Positions 1 to 9,356 of a stretch of DNA of 64,000 nucleotides are shown in pieces. This DNA comes from Takakia lepidozioides. Lineage: Eukaryota; Streptophyta; Takakiopsida; Takakiales; Takakiaceae. The position numbers and the translations under genes are program-made. The stretch covers positions 21,204,001 through 21,268,000 of the forward strand of contig CM060732.1 in NCBI GenBank assembly GCA_030704615.1, in the 5' to 3' direction. The notes beneath the pieces were generated by a model that saw only the letters and a list, made by a program, of their open reading frames with translations, was not told the DNA's origin and did not search any database. Within the stretch, counting starts at the first letter, position 1, and every line of letters starts with the position of its first letter.

Positions 1-8
1 TAACTTGA

Positions 9-701
9 TGCCACCCGCACTGCTCAAGCGTGCATTTGATGGGTGTGCAGCGGCCAGCACATCTCACAGTGGATAGCATTCTGGACACAGGGAGGCAGTC
101 TCAGCGTGTGAGACACGATGACCGTTCGCTTTTGGCAGTGGTCAACAAGGTGGGTCAACCACGAGCAGCATTACCTACACTGCTCAGCTTCCCAGGATCG
201 CATGCTTTCCGGGATAGTGGACCTGGCCTCCTGTGGGATGCTCAGTTGCAGCAGTTAGTGGAGCCTAATGCTGACGAGCGTGAGCGGGCAATGGGTTTTA
301 CCACTGGTACCACGACGGTGTCGTCTCTTTCTGAGGCATCATGTCGTCAAGTGTTGGGGCAAGCAATGGATCTCAATTGCTTGACCTGGATTATCAGCTT
401 GGCTATGGCTGAGCAACGCAAAGTGCGGAGTACACTTCCCTCGATGGTCTCTCTGCCTACTGAGATGGTACAGATAGTGAGTGGGGGCGAGCATGTGAGG
501 ACCATGGGGTGCAAGCATCCATGGCACACGTGGGAGGTGCTCGAGGTTCAGAGGGAGTTGGCAGCCAAGGTGGCGATGAAAGATGAGGTTGGGGATTTTT
601 CTCGGGTGGAGGAGGTCTTCAAGGATGAGATGATGGGGCAGGATGAGGCCTTGTCATTGACTGAGCAAGCAGGGAGTACTGCTCAAGAGGTTGCGGCATA
701 G
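9..701 (+). pseudogene. DNA cytosine methyltransferase-like C-terminal domain in the gypsy polyprotein
   Basis: The frame is open from just after a stop at 6-8 to 701, with no obvious initiating ATG, so this is the downstream part of a longer polyprotein. The diagnostic stretch is ADERERAMGF, then TGTT, then VSSLSEA and CRQVLGQAMDLN (about 273-375). Spacing and residues match the motif IX-X region of DNMT3/DRM-type C5 methyltransferases, where an ERxxGFP-type box is followed by RQxLLG and a small-residue/Asn cap. The catalytic Pro-Cys motif IV and the SAM-binding motifs are not in the window. The remainder (540-701) is acidic and unrecognised. Retrotransposons that captured methyltransferases are known from a charophyte alga and dinoflagellates. 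Assignment rests on motif likeness only. Confidence 0.55.
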
Positions 702-865
702 CAACCATGGGACGCGTCCTCTACCTCTAAGTCTGCTGGACTTAAGGTTGCAGTTATGAAGGGCAATTGGGAGCCTGACATTGGACCTATTGTCACTAGA
801 GAAGAGGGACGACGTATACGGCGGTTCCTGAGGCTTACAGGAATTGCTTTGCCTCTCGTGCTACG

Positions 866-2428
866 GTGGAGGAGCATGAGAGACATGTTCAGGTTGTGCA
901 TCGACCGGGTTTGGTCAATAGGGATGTGGATGGATTGAGTCGCAATCCATGCACGAGCCAGCAGGATGACACTGGAGCTCGGTTGCATGGTGAAACGGAC
1001 GAGGAGATGGTGTCGGGATGGCATGCATCTGCCTTTTTGTGTATCTTGGCATCGGAAGGTCGGGTTGGACCTACAACAGGGATGACTGTAGACGGAGTGT
1101 CTGAGGACCCTGAGGCTAGTGATGAGCCAGGTGGTGCCAGAGATATACATGAGGATTCGGTTGTGTTGGACTACCTCCGCACTAGAGACACAGCAGCTAG
1201 TGTGACTGCCAAGGAGAGGGATCGGATCCTACAACGAGCCAAGAGGTTCAAGTGGGAGGGGATACACCTACTTCGAGTGTGGGAGGATGGTTGGGTGAGG
1301 ATTGTGCCTCACCCCACACAGCGTGCACGGTTAGTGCGGCATGCCCATAAGGAGTTGGGGCATTTTGGAGTGCGACGCACTCACAGTTTACTGCAAGGGC
1401 AATATTGGTGGCGTGGTATGCATACAGAGGTGCAACAGTTCGTGGCTAGGTGCATGGTGTGTGACAGGGTGCGTGCTTCATTCAACACCCCTACACCACA
1501 GTTGCATCATTTACCAATCATGGGATTGGGCTACAGGTGGAGTCTTGACTTTGCAGGACCGTTGCCACTGACTATGCGCCACCACAGATATGTGTTGGTG
1601 ATGGTGGAGCACTTCTCCAAGTGGATTGAGTTGGTTCCATTGCTTGACAAGGCTAGTGAGGGGGCTGTGTATGCATTCTTGGATCGTGTGCTTAGCCGAT
1701 TTGGTGCTCCAGCTGAGGTACTCACGGACCAAGGGAGAGAGTTCTTGGGGGAGTTTCAGGCTTTGTGTGATAAAGCCTTGATAGACCACCGCACCACTTC
1801 TCGGGATCATCCTGAGGCCGATGGCTTAGCAGAGAGAGTTGTTCAGATGGTGAAGAGGGGTTTGCGCAAGTATGGCTTGCAGAAGGGACACCTAGGAGAT
1901 TGGGATCTTCAAGTTCCTTGGTTAGCCATGGGCTACAGGTTCAGCAAACAAGCATCACTTGCCTCCTTCTCACCATATTTCCTTCTCTTTGGCCGAGAGC
2001 CGGATTTGCCTGCAGCCATTCGTAGGGACACTGCTCAAGTCCTTAACCTTGACGATCCGGACGTGTGGGTACGTGCATGTGATCAGCGTGTAGAGTTGTT
2101 CAAGAAAGTCATGCCCATGGCTTTTGAGAACCTTGCCATTGCACAGCACCGTGATACGTTGAGGTATGCCACTATACGTGGTGGAGGATATCGTCCTGGG
2201 GTTCGGAGGTTTAGCCCTGGTGACTATGTTTACTGGCTCTACGACTCTGATGTTACTGCAGGGCGTGTTATTCTGAGGGTTCGAGAGGCGTTGCCCTCAG
2301 GGGTCCTGATCTTGGAGGGTCGGGATGGCATGACTTGGAAGGACCATGTGCGTAATTGTGCACCATGTCACCTTCCCATGTCGATGACAGAGTTGACCCA
2401 AACTTGGCAGTGGTACCTGCAGGTTTGA
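866..2428 (+). CDS. Ty3/gypsy RNase H tail and integrase
   Basis: This 520-codon frame starts inside the end of RNase H; HRPGLVNRDVDGLSRNP (around residues 13-29) is the usual RNase H C-terminus. In-frame codons before the first ATG also read as RNase H, so the annotated start is nominal. A zinc-binding HHCC module follows (HAHKELGH ... CMVCDRV). The DDE core comes next, with D in SLDFAGPL, D in VLTDQGREF and E in HPEADGLAERV. The C-terminal part (FSPGDYVYWL) resembles the GPY/F-type target-binding region. The enzyme would insert element cDNA into chromosomes. Catalytic residues are present, but upstream pol is broken, so this copy is unlikely to move on its own. Confidence 0.93.
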   Translation: MEEHERHVQVVHRPGLVNRDVDGLSRNPCTSQQDDTGARLHGETDEEMVSGWHASAFLCILASEGRVGPTTGMTVDGVSEDPEASDEPGGARDIHEDSVVLDYLRTRDTAASVTAKERDRILQRAKRFKWEGIHLLRVWEDGWVRIVPHPTQRARLVRHAHKELGHFGVRRTHSLLQGQYWWRGMHTEVQQFVARCMVCDRVRASFNTPTPQLHHLPIMGLGYRWSLDFAGPLPLTMRHHRYVLVMVEHFSKWIELVPLLDKASEGAVYAFLDRVLSRFGAPAEVLTDQGREFLGEFQALCDKALIDHRTTSRDHPEADGLAERVVQMVKRGLRKYGLQKGHLGDWDLQVPWLAMGYRFSKQASLASFSPYFLLFGREPDLPAAIRRDTAQVLNLDDPDVWVRACDQRVELFKKVMPMAFENLAIAQHRDTLRYATIRGGGYRPGVRRFSPGDYVYWLYDSDVTAGRVILRVREALPSGVLILEGRDGMTWKDHVRNCAPCHLPMSMTELTQTWQWYLQV

Positions 2429-2574
2429 GGTGCATGCTCTGTGGGTCTGCCAAAGGGGCAGCCACCATGCTGGTGTGTGATCGATGCTCAAGGGGTTGGC
2501 ATATGGGATGCTTGACACCACCTCTTGAGAAGGTTCCTGACGGAGATTGGTTGTGTCCACACTGCTTGGGATAG
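2420..2574 (+). CDS. PHD finger encoded at the 3' end of the gypsy element
   Basis: Downstream of integrase, in the -1 frame relative to it, the translation shows CMLCG, CDRCSRGWHMGC, VPDGDWLCPHC. This is a complete C4HC3 PHD zinc finger, including the Trp two residues before the seventh ligand pair region. The frame is open from 2356, overlapping the last 73 bases of the integrase frame, and stops at 2574. PHD fingers read histone H3 tails. In other plant gypsy clades the same position after integrase is often held by a chromodomain that steers insertion, so a targeting role is a reasonable inference. How it would be translated is unclear: frameshifting, splicing, or an indel in this decayed copy. 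Confidence 0.75.
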
Positions 2575-2819
2575 TGGCAGTGGACATGACTGGAGGCAGC
2601 TAACAAGACATGGGGCCAAGCTCATAGGAGTCAATACATGAGATCCCAAGCTCAAGTTCATAGGTTGCAAGACGGCGACTAATGATGGGGCAACTCTTGC
2701 ACCCGGCCTCTGATCTATCGAGTTTGAGTGTAGTAGGGATAGTGGTGGAGGACTTAGTGAGGCTATGGTCACTATCACATCTTGTGGCTACCTGGACTTA
2801 GAGGGACCTAAGCACCAGC

Positions 2820-2832
2820 TAGGGGGGCGATT
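2820..2832 (+). other. Polypurine tract of the gypsy element
   Basis: A purine-rich stretch with six G (CTAGGGGGGCGA) lies directly before the first LTR start (TTGTGTGGACTTGAC). This is where plus-strand DNA priming would occur in an LTR retrotransposon. Confidence 0.6.
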
Positions 2833-3341
2833 GTGTGGACTTGACTGCCATAGTGGGTAGCAGTGGCAGCCTAGTGACTGATTAGTTGTAGCCTAGTGGT
2901 TGGACTAGTGGCTGGACTAGTGGTGGACTAGTGGTATACTAGGTGTGGTATTGCAAAGTGTTGTGTGGTTTGGACAGCGATAGTAGTTGGTTAGCAAGAT
3001 GTATGCGCACGACAGCCGAAGTTATTTTACCACTAGTGTGAAACTAGCTAGGAAAAGCTCGTTTTTACATATTGACATTGGGATTGGACCAAGTGTCAAT
3101 CCGGGGCAAGGCCGATTTGGCCCTGGCTGAGTGGTATCTTTACGGCAAGCGCGGAGGACTCATCTTTCTCCGAGTTGAGCCTCACCGCGCCTAGCTTATG
3201 GCGCCGTAGTGTGGATACCCATGGCGTGGGGTGCACTTGGTTGACTTGTATTTGAGTGATGAGGTTATATATGCATGAGTTTATGCTTCAGCTTTGTGAG
3301 CTCGCCTGAGCTTGTGCTTGTATTCTTCGTCTTTATCTATT
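2833..3341 (+). repeat. 3' LTR of the gypsy element, with SINE-like sequence inside
   Basis: The unit begins TGTGGACTTGACTGCCATAG right after the polypurine tract and its start is repeated about 510 bp later at 3342, so one LTR is about 510 bp. A TATA-like run (TTATATATGCATGAG, about 3265-3279) sits in the second half as expected for a U3/R promoter. Bases about 3022-3103 match, in reverse complement, a SINE at 15.02-15.12 kb. The second LTR copy lacks this part, so it looks like an insertion. Confidence 0.65.
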
Positions 3342-3517
3342 GTGTGGACTAGTGACTGCCATTAGTGGGACAGCATAGTGGCAGCCTAGTGACTGACTAG
3401 GTGTAGCCTAATGGTTGGACTAGTGTGGGGACTAGTGGTTATACTCGTGGTGGTGTGCACATGTGTTGTGTGGTTTTGGACAACGATGTAGTTGTGTAGC
3501 GATATATATGCGCACGA
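3342..3517 (+). repeat. Second, truncated LTR copy in tandem
   Basis: The first about 175 bp match 2833-3017 with small indels (TGTGTGGACTAGTGACTGCC ... GCGCACGACA). Similarity stops exactly where the SINE-like sequence begins in the first copy. The head-to-tail arrangement fits an unequal exchange or a nested insertion of the same family. Confidence 0.6.
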
Positions 3518-3609
3518 CAAATATTTCTGCTGCACGTCGTTGGTGGGATGGTAAAGAAAATGTGAGAAAAATGGAGGATATTGGTGTCAGAAAGAAGCCA
3601 GTGTACCAC

Positions 3610-3880
3610 TGCATTAAGTTTGACAACTAGGTTGTTGATGACACATTACATCCACCAAGGAGGGAGATCCATAATGGGGTGAGTAGATTTGGGGAGATGA
3701 AGGATGATGTCTGCCAAGACACTGTAAGCAGGTAAGTAAAAGAAATTTCTTCATAGCCACCACAGGTAGAAGCTGGCATTGCTTTTGGACTGCGCACCAC
3801 ACCCCCTGGATGACTTTTCCGGTCATCAAGGACCTTGGCGTGTGTTGTGACGGCCACATAGCCACCAAGTTGCAACCCCC
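3610..3880 (+). pseudogene. PPR-DYW domain relic
   Basis: Broken frames on the + strand read VVDDTLHP, then after a gap EKLALAFGL-like and KDLGVC-like text. These are fragments of the DYW deaminase domain that ends many organelle RNA-editing PPR proteins; the EKLAxAFGL and LRVCGDCH blocks surround its zinc ligands. Several frameshifts and stops are present and no upstream PPR motifs are attached. It resembles the end of the relic at 5.3-6.2 kb. Dead gene fragment. Confidence 0.6.
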
Positions 3881-3899
3881 TAAAGAACTTTCAGCTTTT

Positions 3900-4920
3900 T
3901 CCCTCAAAGGAAACCAATGACTTAAACCTGTGAATCTACACACCAGCCTGGCGGGTAGATTATAGGATCATGTAACTCACTGGCTAACCTGGCGCGTGCA
4001 TTGCAGCGTTTCCTGTGCGTTCTTCACGCACGGTAAGCCTCATTGTGTCGGGGATTACCTACACTCGCCCCGCCACTCGGCTACCGCCTCATGGTTGGGC
4101 TCATTTCGGTAATCCCCTCCACTCGAGGTTTTATCCTACACTGTCACCACTTCAAGATTAGATTTTCTCTTGTGGGGGTTGTTGGCGAAAGAAGCGTCAT
4201 GCATGAAACTAGAGGGAAGAAAGCTCATACGATTCACTATGTTTGTAAGCGAGTAAGAAACATGTGTTTGTCACTGCATGCACCAGTCTGTACTGTACGA
4301 ACTGCCCATGGTGGTGAGTATACCTGAGGGCAGCAGCAAGTAGTGGAAAACCTGAAGACAAGGGGCAATCCTGGAATGGGTGGATTGGAAGCTTCCACCA
4401 CAAAGGGTTGAACAACAGGGTGCTCAAGACTTAAGAAGGCTAGGTGAGGACAATTTTCTTTGGATTGACTGCGGAGGGCCTGGGGTACATGCTGAGGCAG
4501 GAGGCTTCATGTTGATTATTTCGAATTTCATCCTCTAGTTTTTCACCTGAGAGGAAGGAGTGGAGGGTTATGTAGTTGTAACCATGTCCCATAGCCCACC
4601 TAGAGCACGCACTTCAGAGTCAGTCTAAGTGAGCATTTTCAGATAAGAATGAAGAGCAACTGTATTATTGGCGAGTGTAATAACAGTTGAGATAGGTTCT
4701 ATGAGTAACCAGATCCAATATTGCCAGTGAATGTTACTGGCCCAAACCATTTTTCCCATTTTCTTCATCATTGGTGATTTTTAAAAGTAACAGTTTTCTA
4801 TACCGAGCAAAACCAGCTGTGGCAAGCTTCACCTGGAATAATGCATTATGTGAGCTTGGTATATAGAGATCACAAAGTAAAGTGAAAAAAGGGAACACAC
4901 TAGACATAGGATAGGAGTTG
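3900..4920. other. Stretch with no recognised gene
   Basis: A short frame at 4043-4327 has no family features. I see no RNA gene, terminal repeats or tandem repeats here. Confidence 0.4.
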
Positions 4921-5021
4921 AATGCTCTATACGGTCACCAGGGCGAGTCCGGAGACTCGCCGGCTTTGACGGTCCCGTAGTCAAAATCCCCACCCCTCGG
5001 CCTCACCCTTGTGCCTATATT

Positions 5022-5215
5022 TATTCTAGTGACAACAAAGGTTGGAGACTAGTTTTAGCATAGAGCGGGAATAGGGTGCCATAGTGTCATGTCATCATTT
5101 CCACGTCATCGCCATCATGCCACGTCGTCGTCGTCAGCCAGATCATCGTCATCATCGTCATCAATTTTTTAATCTGCCCGAACTGCCCCAAAAAAACTAA
5201 ATTTTCAAACTGTTT
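5022..5215 (+). repeat. Dispersed repeat with degenerate ACGTCATCG tandem, copy 1
   Basis: This segment (ATTCTAGTGACAAC ... GGGAATAGGGTGCCATAGTG ... CACGTCATCGCC) is the reverse complement of 58495-58712. Both carry the same lead-in and then a run of imperfect CACGTCATCG(TAG) units. It looks like part of a transposable element with internal tandem repeats; no coding potential is visible. Confidence 0.6.
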
Positions 5216-5279
5216 CTGAACGGATTTCCATGGAGGTTTCAATATTTAGACATATTATGTCCACATTATTCAAAGTGGA

Positions 5280-6200
5280 TTTCATCCAAACATCTTCCTA
5301 CTCAACACCCTTGTTACCATGTATGCCAAATGTGGGAGCTTGAAAGCTGCATGTCAAGTGTTTGGCAAAATGTCTGATTGCAATGTGGTCTCATGGAGTG
5401 CAATGATCGCAGGATATGCAAAGTATGGGAGTCCTAAGTAGAGAAGCTTTTGGCCTCTATGAACAAATGAAACATGAAGGCCGGTTGAAGCCAAATGATA
5501 TAACTTTTCTATGTATCATGTTTGCATGTCATGTTGGCCTTGTGGATGAAAGGAGACACTACTGGGATTCTCTTAGTCGAGATTATGGCTTCACACTCCT
5601 ACAAATGAGCATTTTAGCTGCATGTTGGACCTTCTAAGGCTTGCAAGGCACCTGGAAGAAGTAAAGGACCTCATTAACAAAATGCCAACTGAATGAGATG
5701 ATGTGGTTTGGAAGGCCTTGTTTGGTGCCTACAGAATTCATGGCAATGTGGAGTTGGCAGAACGTGCAGCAACATGGATTCTCAAGTGGGATCAACATGA
5801 TGTTGCAAATGTTGTCCAACATCTATGCTGCAGCTGACAAGGGGGACGATACGGCAAAAGTACGAAAAATGATGAAGGTGAGAGGTGTGTAGAAGGAGCC
5901 AGGGCCCAGGTCGCAGCTGCATTGAGGTCAACAACGAGGTGCATATATTCATAATAGATGACAAAATGCATCCACAGATTGAGGAAATCCATGTTGCGTT
6001 GTAAAGACTGTCCAAGCAGATGAAGGAGGCTGGGTATTTGCCTGACACGAGTTTTGTATTGGTTAATGGAGAAGGAGCAAAATGAATCTTCTCTCTGCCT
6101 CCATAGTGAGAAACTGCCATTGCTTTTGGGCTAATTAGTACATCCCTTGGGACGCCTCTCTGTCTCATCAAGATATTTGCGTATGGTTGACGCACCAACA
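5280..6200 (+). pseudogene. PPR protein (PLS class, E/DYW) pseudogene
   Basis: The + strand reads NIFLLNTLVTMYAKCGSLKAA, CNVVSWSAMIAGYAKYG (5290-5430). In another frame come FGLYEQMKHEG, LKPNDITFLCIMFACHVGLVDE (5447-5560), then the E motif (VVWKAL-like, IHGNVELAERAA, about 5700-5770), PGRSCIEVNNEVHIF (about 5900-5950) and DYW pieces ending with an EKLxLAFGL-like block near 6110-6130. Intact relatives edit or process organelle transcripts by binding RNA with one repeat per base. At least four frameshifts and internal stops are present, so it is a relic. The order P-L-S, E, DYW is still correct, so this was once a full-length gene. Confidence 0.85.
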
Positions 6201-7216
6201 TTGAATAGATCTGCCATTATGGTTAGGGAAATACCATGTGCAAAGCTAGAGGACAACTGCTACAATTTTTTGGATCTGTAGTTGTGGTCTTACTTAGCAG
6301 TGGACTTAACCCCTAATGGATGAGGCTGTTTTTGGTGGGCCCACGCCAAAACAGCACATACCCTCACGGATGAGGGTATATCTCCCAGCTAAGAACATCC
6401 ACAGGGATGAACCGTATGAAAAGGACGCTACCTACCTCATGCACCTGCTGTAAGACTTTCAGCCCATTTCACCGTGTCATTAGGAAGATTATAACAAAAT
6501 GGTAAGCTCTAAATCTGTAGTGTATTCCAATTTTAGAGGGAAAAATTGGTTTGACCAGGCAGTTGGACCGAAAAAATATTTTTTCCTCGCAAGACCCCAA
6601 CCACATTCCAATTCTCAGGCACCTAAAGCAACTTGCCCCAAATTTGCAAAGCAAAATTCCAAAATCTGCATAGGGTTCCTTTGCATGGGAAAACAGGGGG
6701 GTCAAAAAGCACTATTTGCTTCAATTGACCTCTAATTCAGCCATAGGGGCGAATTTTCATTGGAACCAGAATTCCAACGGTGGAATTGTTCCTCCTATGA
6801 TTTCCTACTACCTCCAAAAAGAATTTCTGAATTCTAACCAAAATGTAGGCAGAGATTTCTAAGTAGGTGTATTTCTACTTGAATCCCAGCTCAGGCCATG
6901 TATTGCCTGAGCCGGTAGACAATTCCAGCTACAAAAAGGGGGCTACGTCACCGATTGACACAGAAAACTCGGGGGACCCCAAAATCGACACCCAAAAAAG
7001 GGCCCGGAAACGCCCGACGTTTCGGCGTTCCACCCGACAGGCAATTGAAAAACTAACAACTACCAACCGTCACGAATGTGGCCCATCTGTGTTCAAGCTC
7101 CCCGTGAGCTCCTGCGTTTTCCTTTGAATGCAGCGAACCCAAACCACACACCACCCCGAAGACATGATCCACAAACTGGGGGAGTTGAACCCCTCGATCT
7201 GCCCATTGTGCTAGCG

Positions 7217-7275
7217 CCCCCCCCCCCAAGCAAGCGAACACCCCAAAACCACAACCAGCAAGCATGCCTGCTGCC

Positions 7276-7320
<45 letters not shown>
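7217..7320 (+). repeat. Poly-C tracts (10 and 44 bases)
   Basis: Ten C at 7217-7226 and an unbroken run of about 44 C at 7277-7320 lie inside the piggyBac element. They create the polyproline frame at 7076-7630, which I do not regard as a gene. The true length may be uncertain, because long homopolymers are hard to sequence. Confidence 0.9.
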
Positions 7321-7322
<2 letters not shown>

Positions 7323-7818
7323 ACTGTGAAACCACCCAAACACAACGCACACACGCCAACACTGAAGGACCCCCATCACCTCCACAGCCCCTCAACCAGC
7401 AGCAGCAGATCCCCATCACCCCCACAGCCTGTGAACCATCACCAGCCCTTCCCCCATCACCAAAACAGCCCACAATGAGCAAGCAGCAGATCCCCATGAC
7501 CCCCCACTCCCAAAACTGCCCATCAACCAGCAGCAGCATGACCCCCACACCCCTCCACTTGAACCGTCACCACCAGCCCCCCACGACCCCCACTGCCCAT
7601 CAACCAGCATGGACACACACAACCCCCTAACCTGAGAAGAACCCATACCCACCACAGATCAGAGATACCCACACCCCACGCCCCACGCACACACGCCATC
7701 CACAGCCTCCAGCATACCTGCATGCAGTCCCACACCCCGGTGTACCCCGGTGAACCCCCACCCACACAAACATATGCACACACAAAGAAAGAAGACAGTG
7801 CAGCAAGCCATAATTCAG

Positions 7819-8986
7819 TCACCTCAAGGCATGCCGGTGTGCCTTGTCAACAAGATGCAAACAACAGAGTATGGCCTCATACCTATCTCGAGTCATCACT
7901 TTGCGAATGACAGAACAAGCAAAGAATGTCTCCGAGTGTTGCCAGTAAAATCGTGTTCGGGGCAACTTTTTCATGCCCATGAAGACACAGACTCCAATCC
8001 AAGCCCTGAGCTCAGGAACAATGAGCTCTTTCCACCGAGGCCCCCCACGAGTGCCCGTACCGAAAGGTTCAGCAGCATAACGATTGGACTCCCTACATAT
8101 TCGCCCAAGCACCTGTCGCCTCCAAAACAAACCAAAAAACCAAATCGGATGTGAGCCCTTCATCTCAGGCAGGCAGGGACCAGGTTGAGGGCCAAAAAAT
8201 GTAGCTCTATCACTCACAAAGTCAGAGCCTGCGTTGGTTTCCCACGTCTTCGCCTTGAACATCTCCACAAAATCGGCCGAGATTTCCTCATCACACTCCA
8301 TATCAACCACCTCGTTTTCCTAGTCTGCTTCGTCAGCAGAGTCGCCCATGTACCCATCGTCACCCTCAAAATCCTCGTCCATGTCGGAGGAGGCCTCATC
8401 GTGGCCCAAAACAGGATTAGAAGACCCCTCACCAAAAAGAACCAGTGCACCAGTGTTGGGATGCATGTCCCCCAAAGCAGCCCGACCGATGGCAAGCATG
8501 CTCCCAGCACCCAGAGGCCCGCCAACACATCCCACAACACCCGAATTCACCACTCCCTTATTTTTTTTCCTCACCACACCTTTGCTGTCACACTTGTAGG
8601 AACCGACCTCTTTGCCCGAGCCAACTCCTTCAGACGCCTGACTGTCGGCATCGGGCCAGATATCATCTCTCAAAACAGAATTCACAGTGAACCCCTCCTT
8701 ATCACCTTCCTCTCTTCTCTCTCTCCAACCAAGAACTAGAGCCATCTGGCGTCTAAACAAAAAGCGAAAATTGTGAGGACGAGGGTGGCGAGGCCAACGA
8801 TTGGCGAACGGCAGTGGAGGCAAACTACAGAGGAAGGCATGAGACAGACACCCCAATATTACCTTTGCACTGCTCGGGAGTGCAGTGCTGCTCCTCAAGC
8901 GCCCACATAACCTCCGCGGCAGCTGCAAGCTAGGGTGGGGGCGACGGTGGCTCAGGCACAGGAGCGTTCTTCCTCTTTGGTGCCAT
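7819..8986 (-). pseudogene. piggyBac transposase, N-terminal part only
   Basis: A likely start is at 8986, reading MAPKRKNAPVPEPP with a nuclear-localisation look, before an unspliced or frameshifted stretch. The main frame then runs through an acidic Ser/Asp-rich region (about 8320-8700), one in-frame TAG at 8320-8322, and DDE_Tnp_1_7 text on both sides. That text includes WFFGLFWRRQVL, ICRESNRYA, ELRAWIGVCVFMGMKKLP, TRFYW and VMTRDRYEAILCCLHL. These are the hallmark blocks of the PGBD/piggyBac N-terminal domain. The protein stops at 7819, just after the CLHLVDKAH block, before any of the three catalytic aspartates. An internal deletion has therefore removed the active centre. Confidence 0.85.
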
Positions 8987-9356
8987 ACGAATCCCTGAGA
9001 CCGACAGAGATCACATGAAATGAATGCAAGCCTCACGATGAATCAATGCAGCATGCCAACCCTGCATGCACCCGATCGCTGGCATCGGGCCACCGATGCC
9101 CATTTTGCCTGCCACGTGGCTAGGTCAAAGCCCGTGGAGGGCCAGAAACCATTGGATTTTGGGTGCTCATCATCACTTCAAAAAATCCTGACGGTGCAAG
9201 ATTTGTCCAATTAGGGTGTAATAAATTCTGTCCGGCGCAAAATCTCAAGGGCTACAACTTTCGTTCAGGGCCCATCTTCATCCAGATTCATCCAAGGGGC
9301 CCACCGACGGTCGAAATATCCAATCGAATCAGGTCGACTCGTCCATTAGGGGTTAA

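Larger units (their letters stand above)
1..3520 (+). mobile_element. Ty3/gypsy LTR retrotransposon, 3' part, decayed
   Basis: The pieces run in the order methyltransferase-like domain, RNase H tail, integrase, PHD finger, purine-rich tract (about 2820-2831) and LTR. The element enters from the left edge, so the 5' LTR, gag, and any protease are outside. I see no reverse transcriptase YxDD motif between the methyltransferase-like domain and the RNase H tail, where that domain would be expected immediately before RNase H; this suggests an internal deletion. Reading frames switch at about 700-860 and again near 2430, which fits a dead copy. The integrase core itself is still open and has all three acidic residues. 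Confidence 0.88.
6310..9352 (-). mobile_element. piggyBac-type DNA transposon with TTAA target duplication
   Basis: The ends are CCCCTAATGGATGAG at 6310 and its inverted copy CTCGTCCATTAGGGG ending at 9352, one mismatch in 15. Both are flanked by TTAA (6306-6309 and 9353-9356), the target site of piggyBac elements. Inside, on the - strand, is the N-terminal half of a piggyBac (DDE_Tnp_1_7) transposase at 7819-8986. The catalytic DDD half is missing and is replaced by Pro-rich low-complexity DNA with a 44-base C run. This copy is therefore non-autonomous. A shorter relative lies at 38111-39258. Confidence 0.88.

Noticed and set aside
2397-2403. CCCAAAC as a -1 frameshift slippery site between integrase and PHD finger
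   Set aside because: The heptamer fits the X XXY YYZ form, but its codons CCA AAC are in the PHD frame, not the integrase frame, so it cannot move ribosomes from integrase to PHD.
7076-7630. Proline-rich protein gene
   Set aside because: The frame exists only because of poly-C and CCCA-rich low complexity inside the piggyBac element; no domain, no matching splice or start context.
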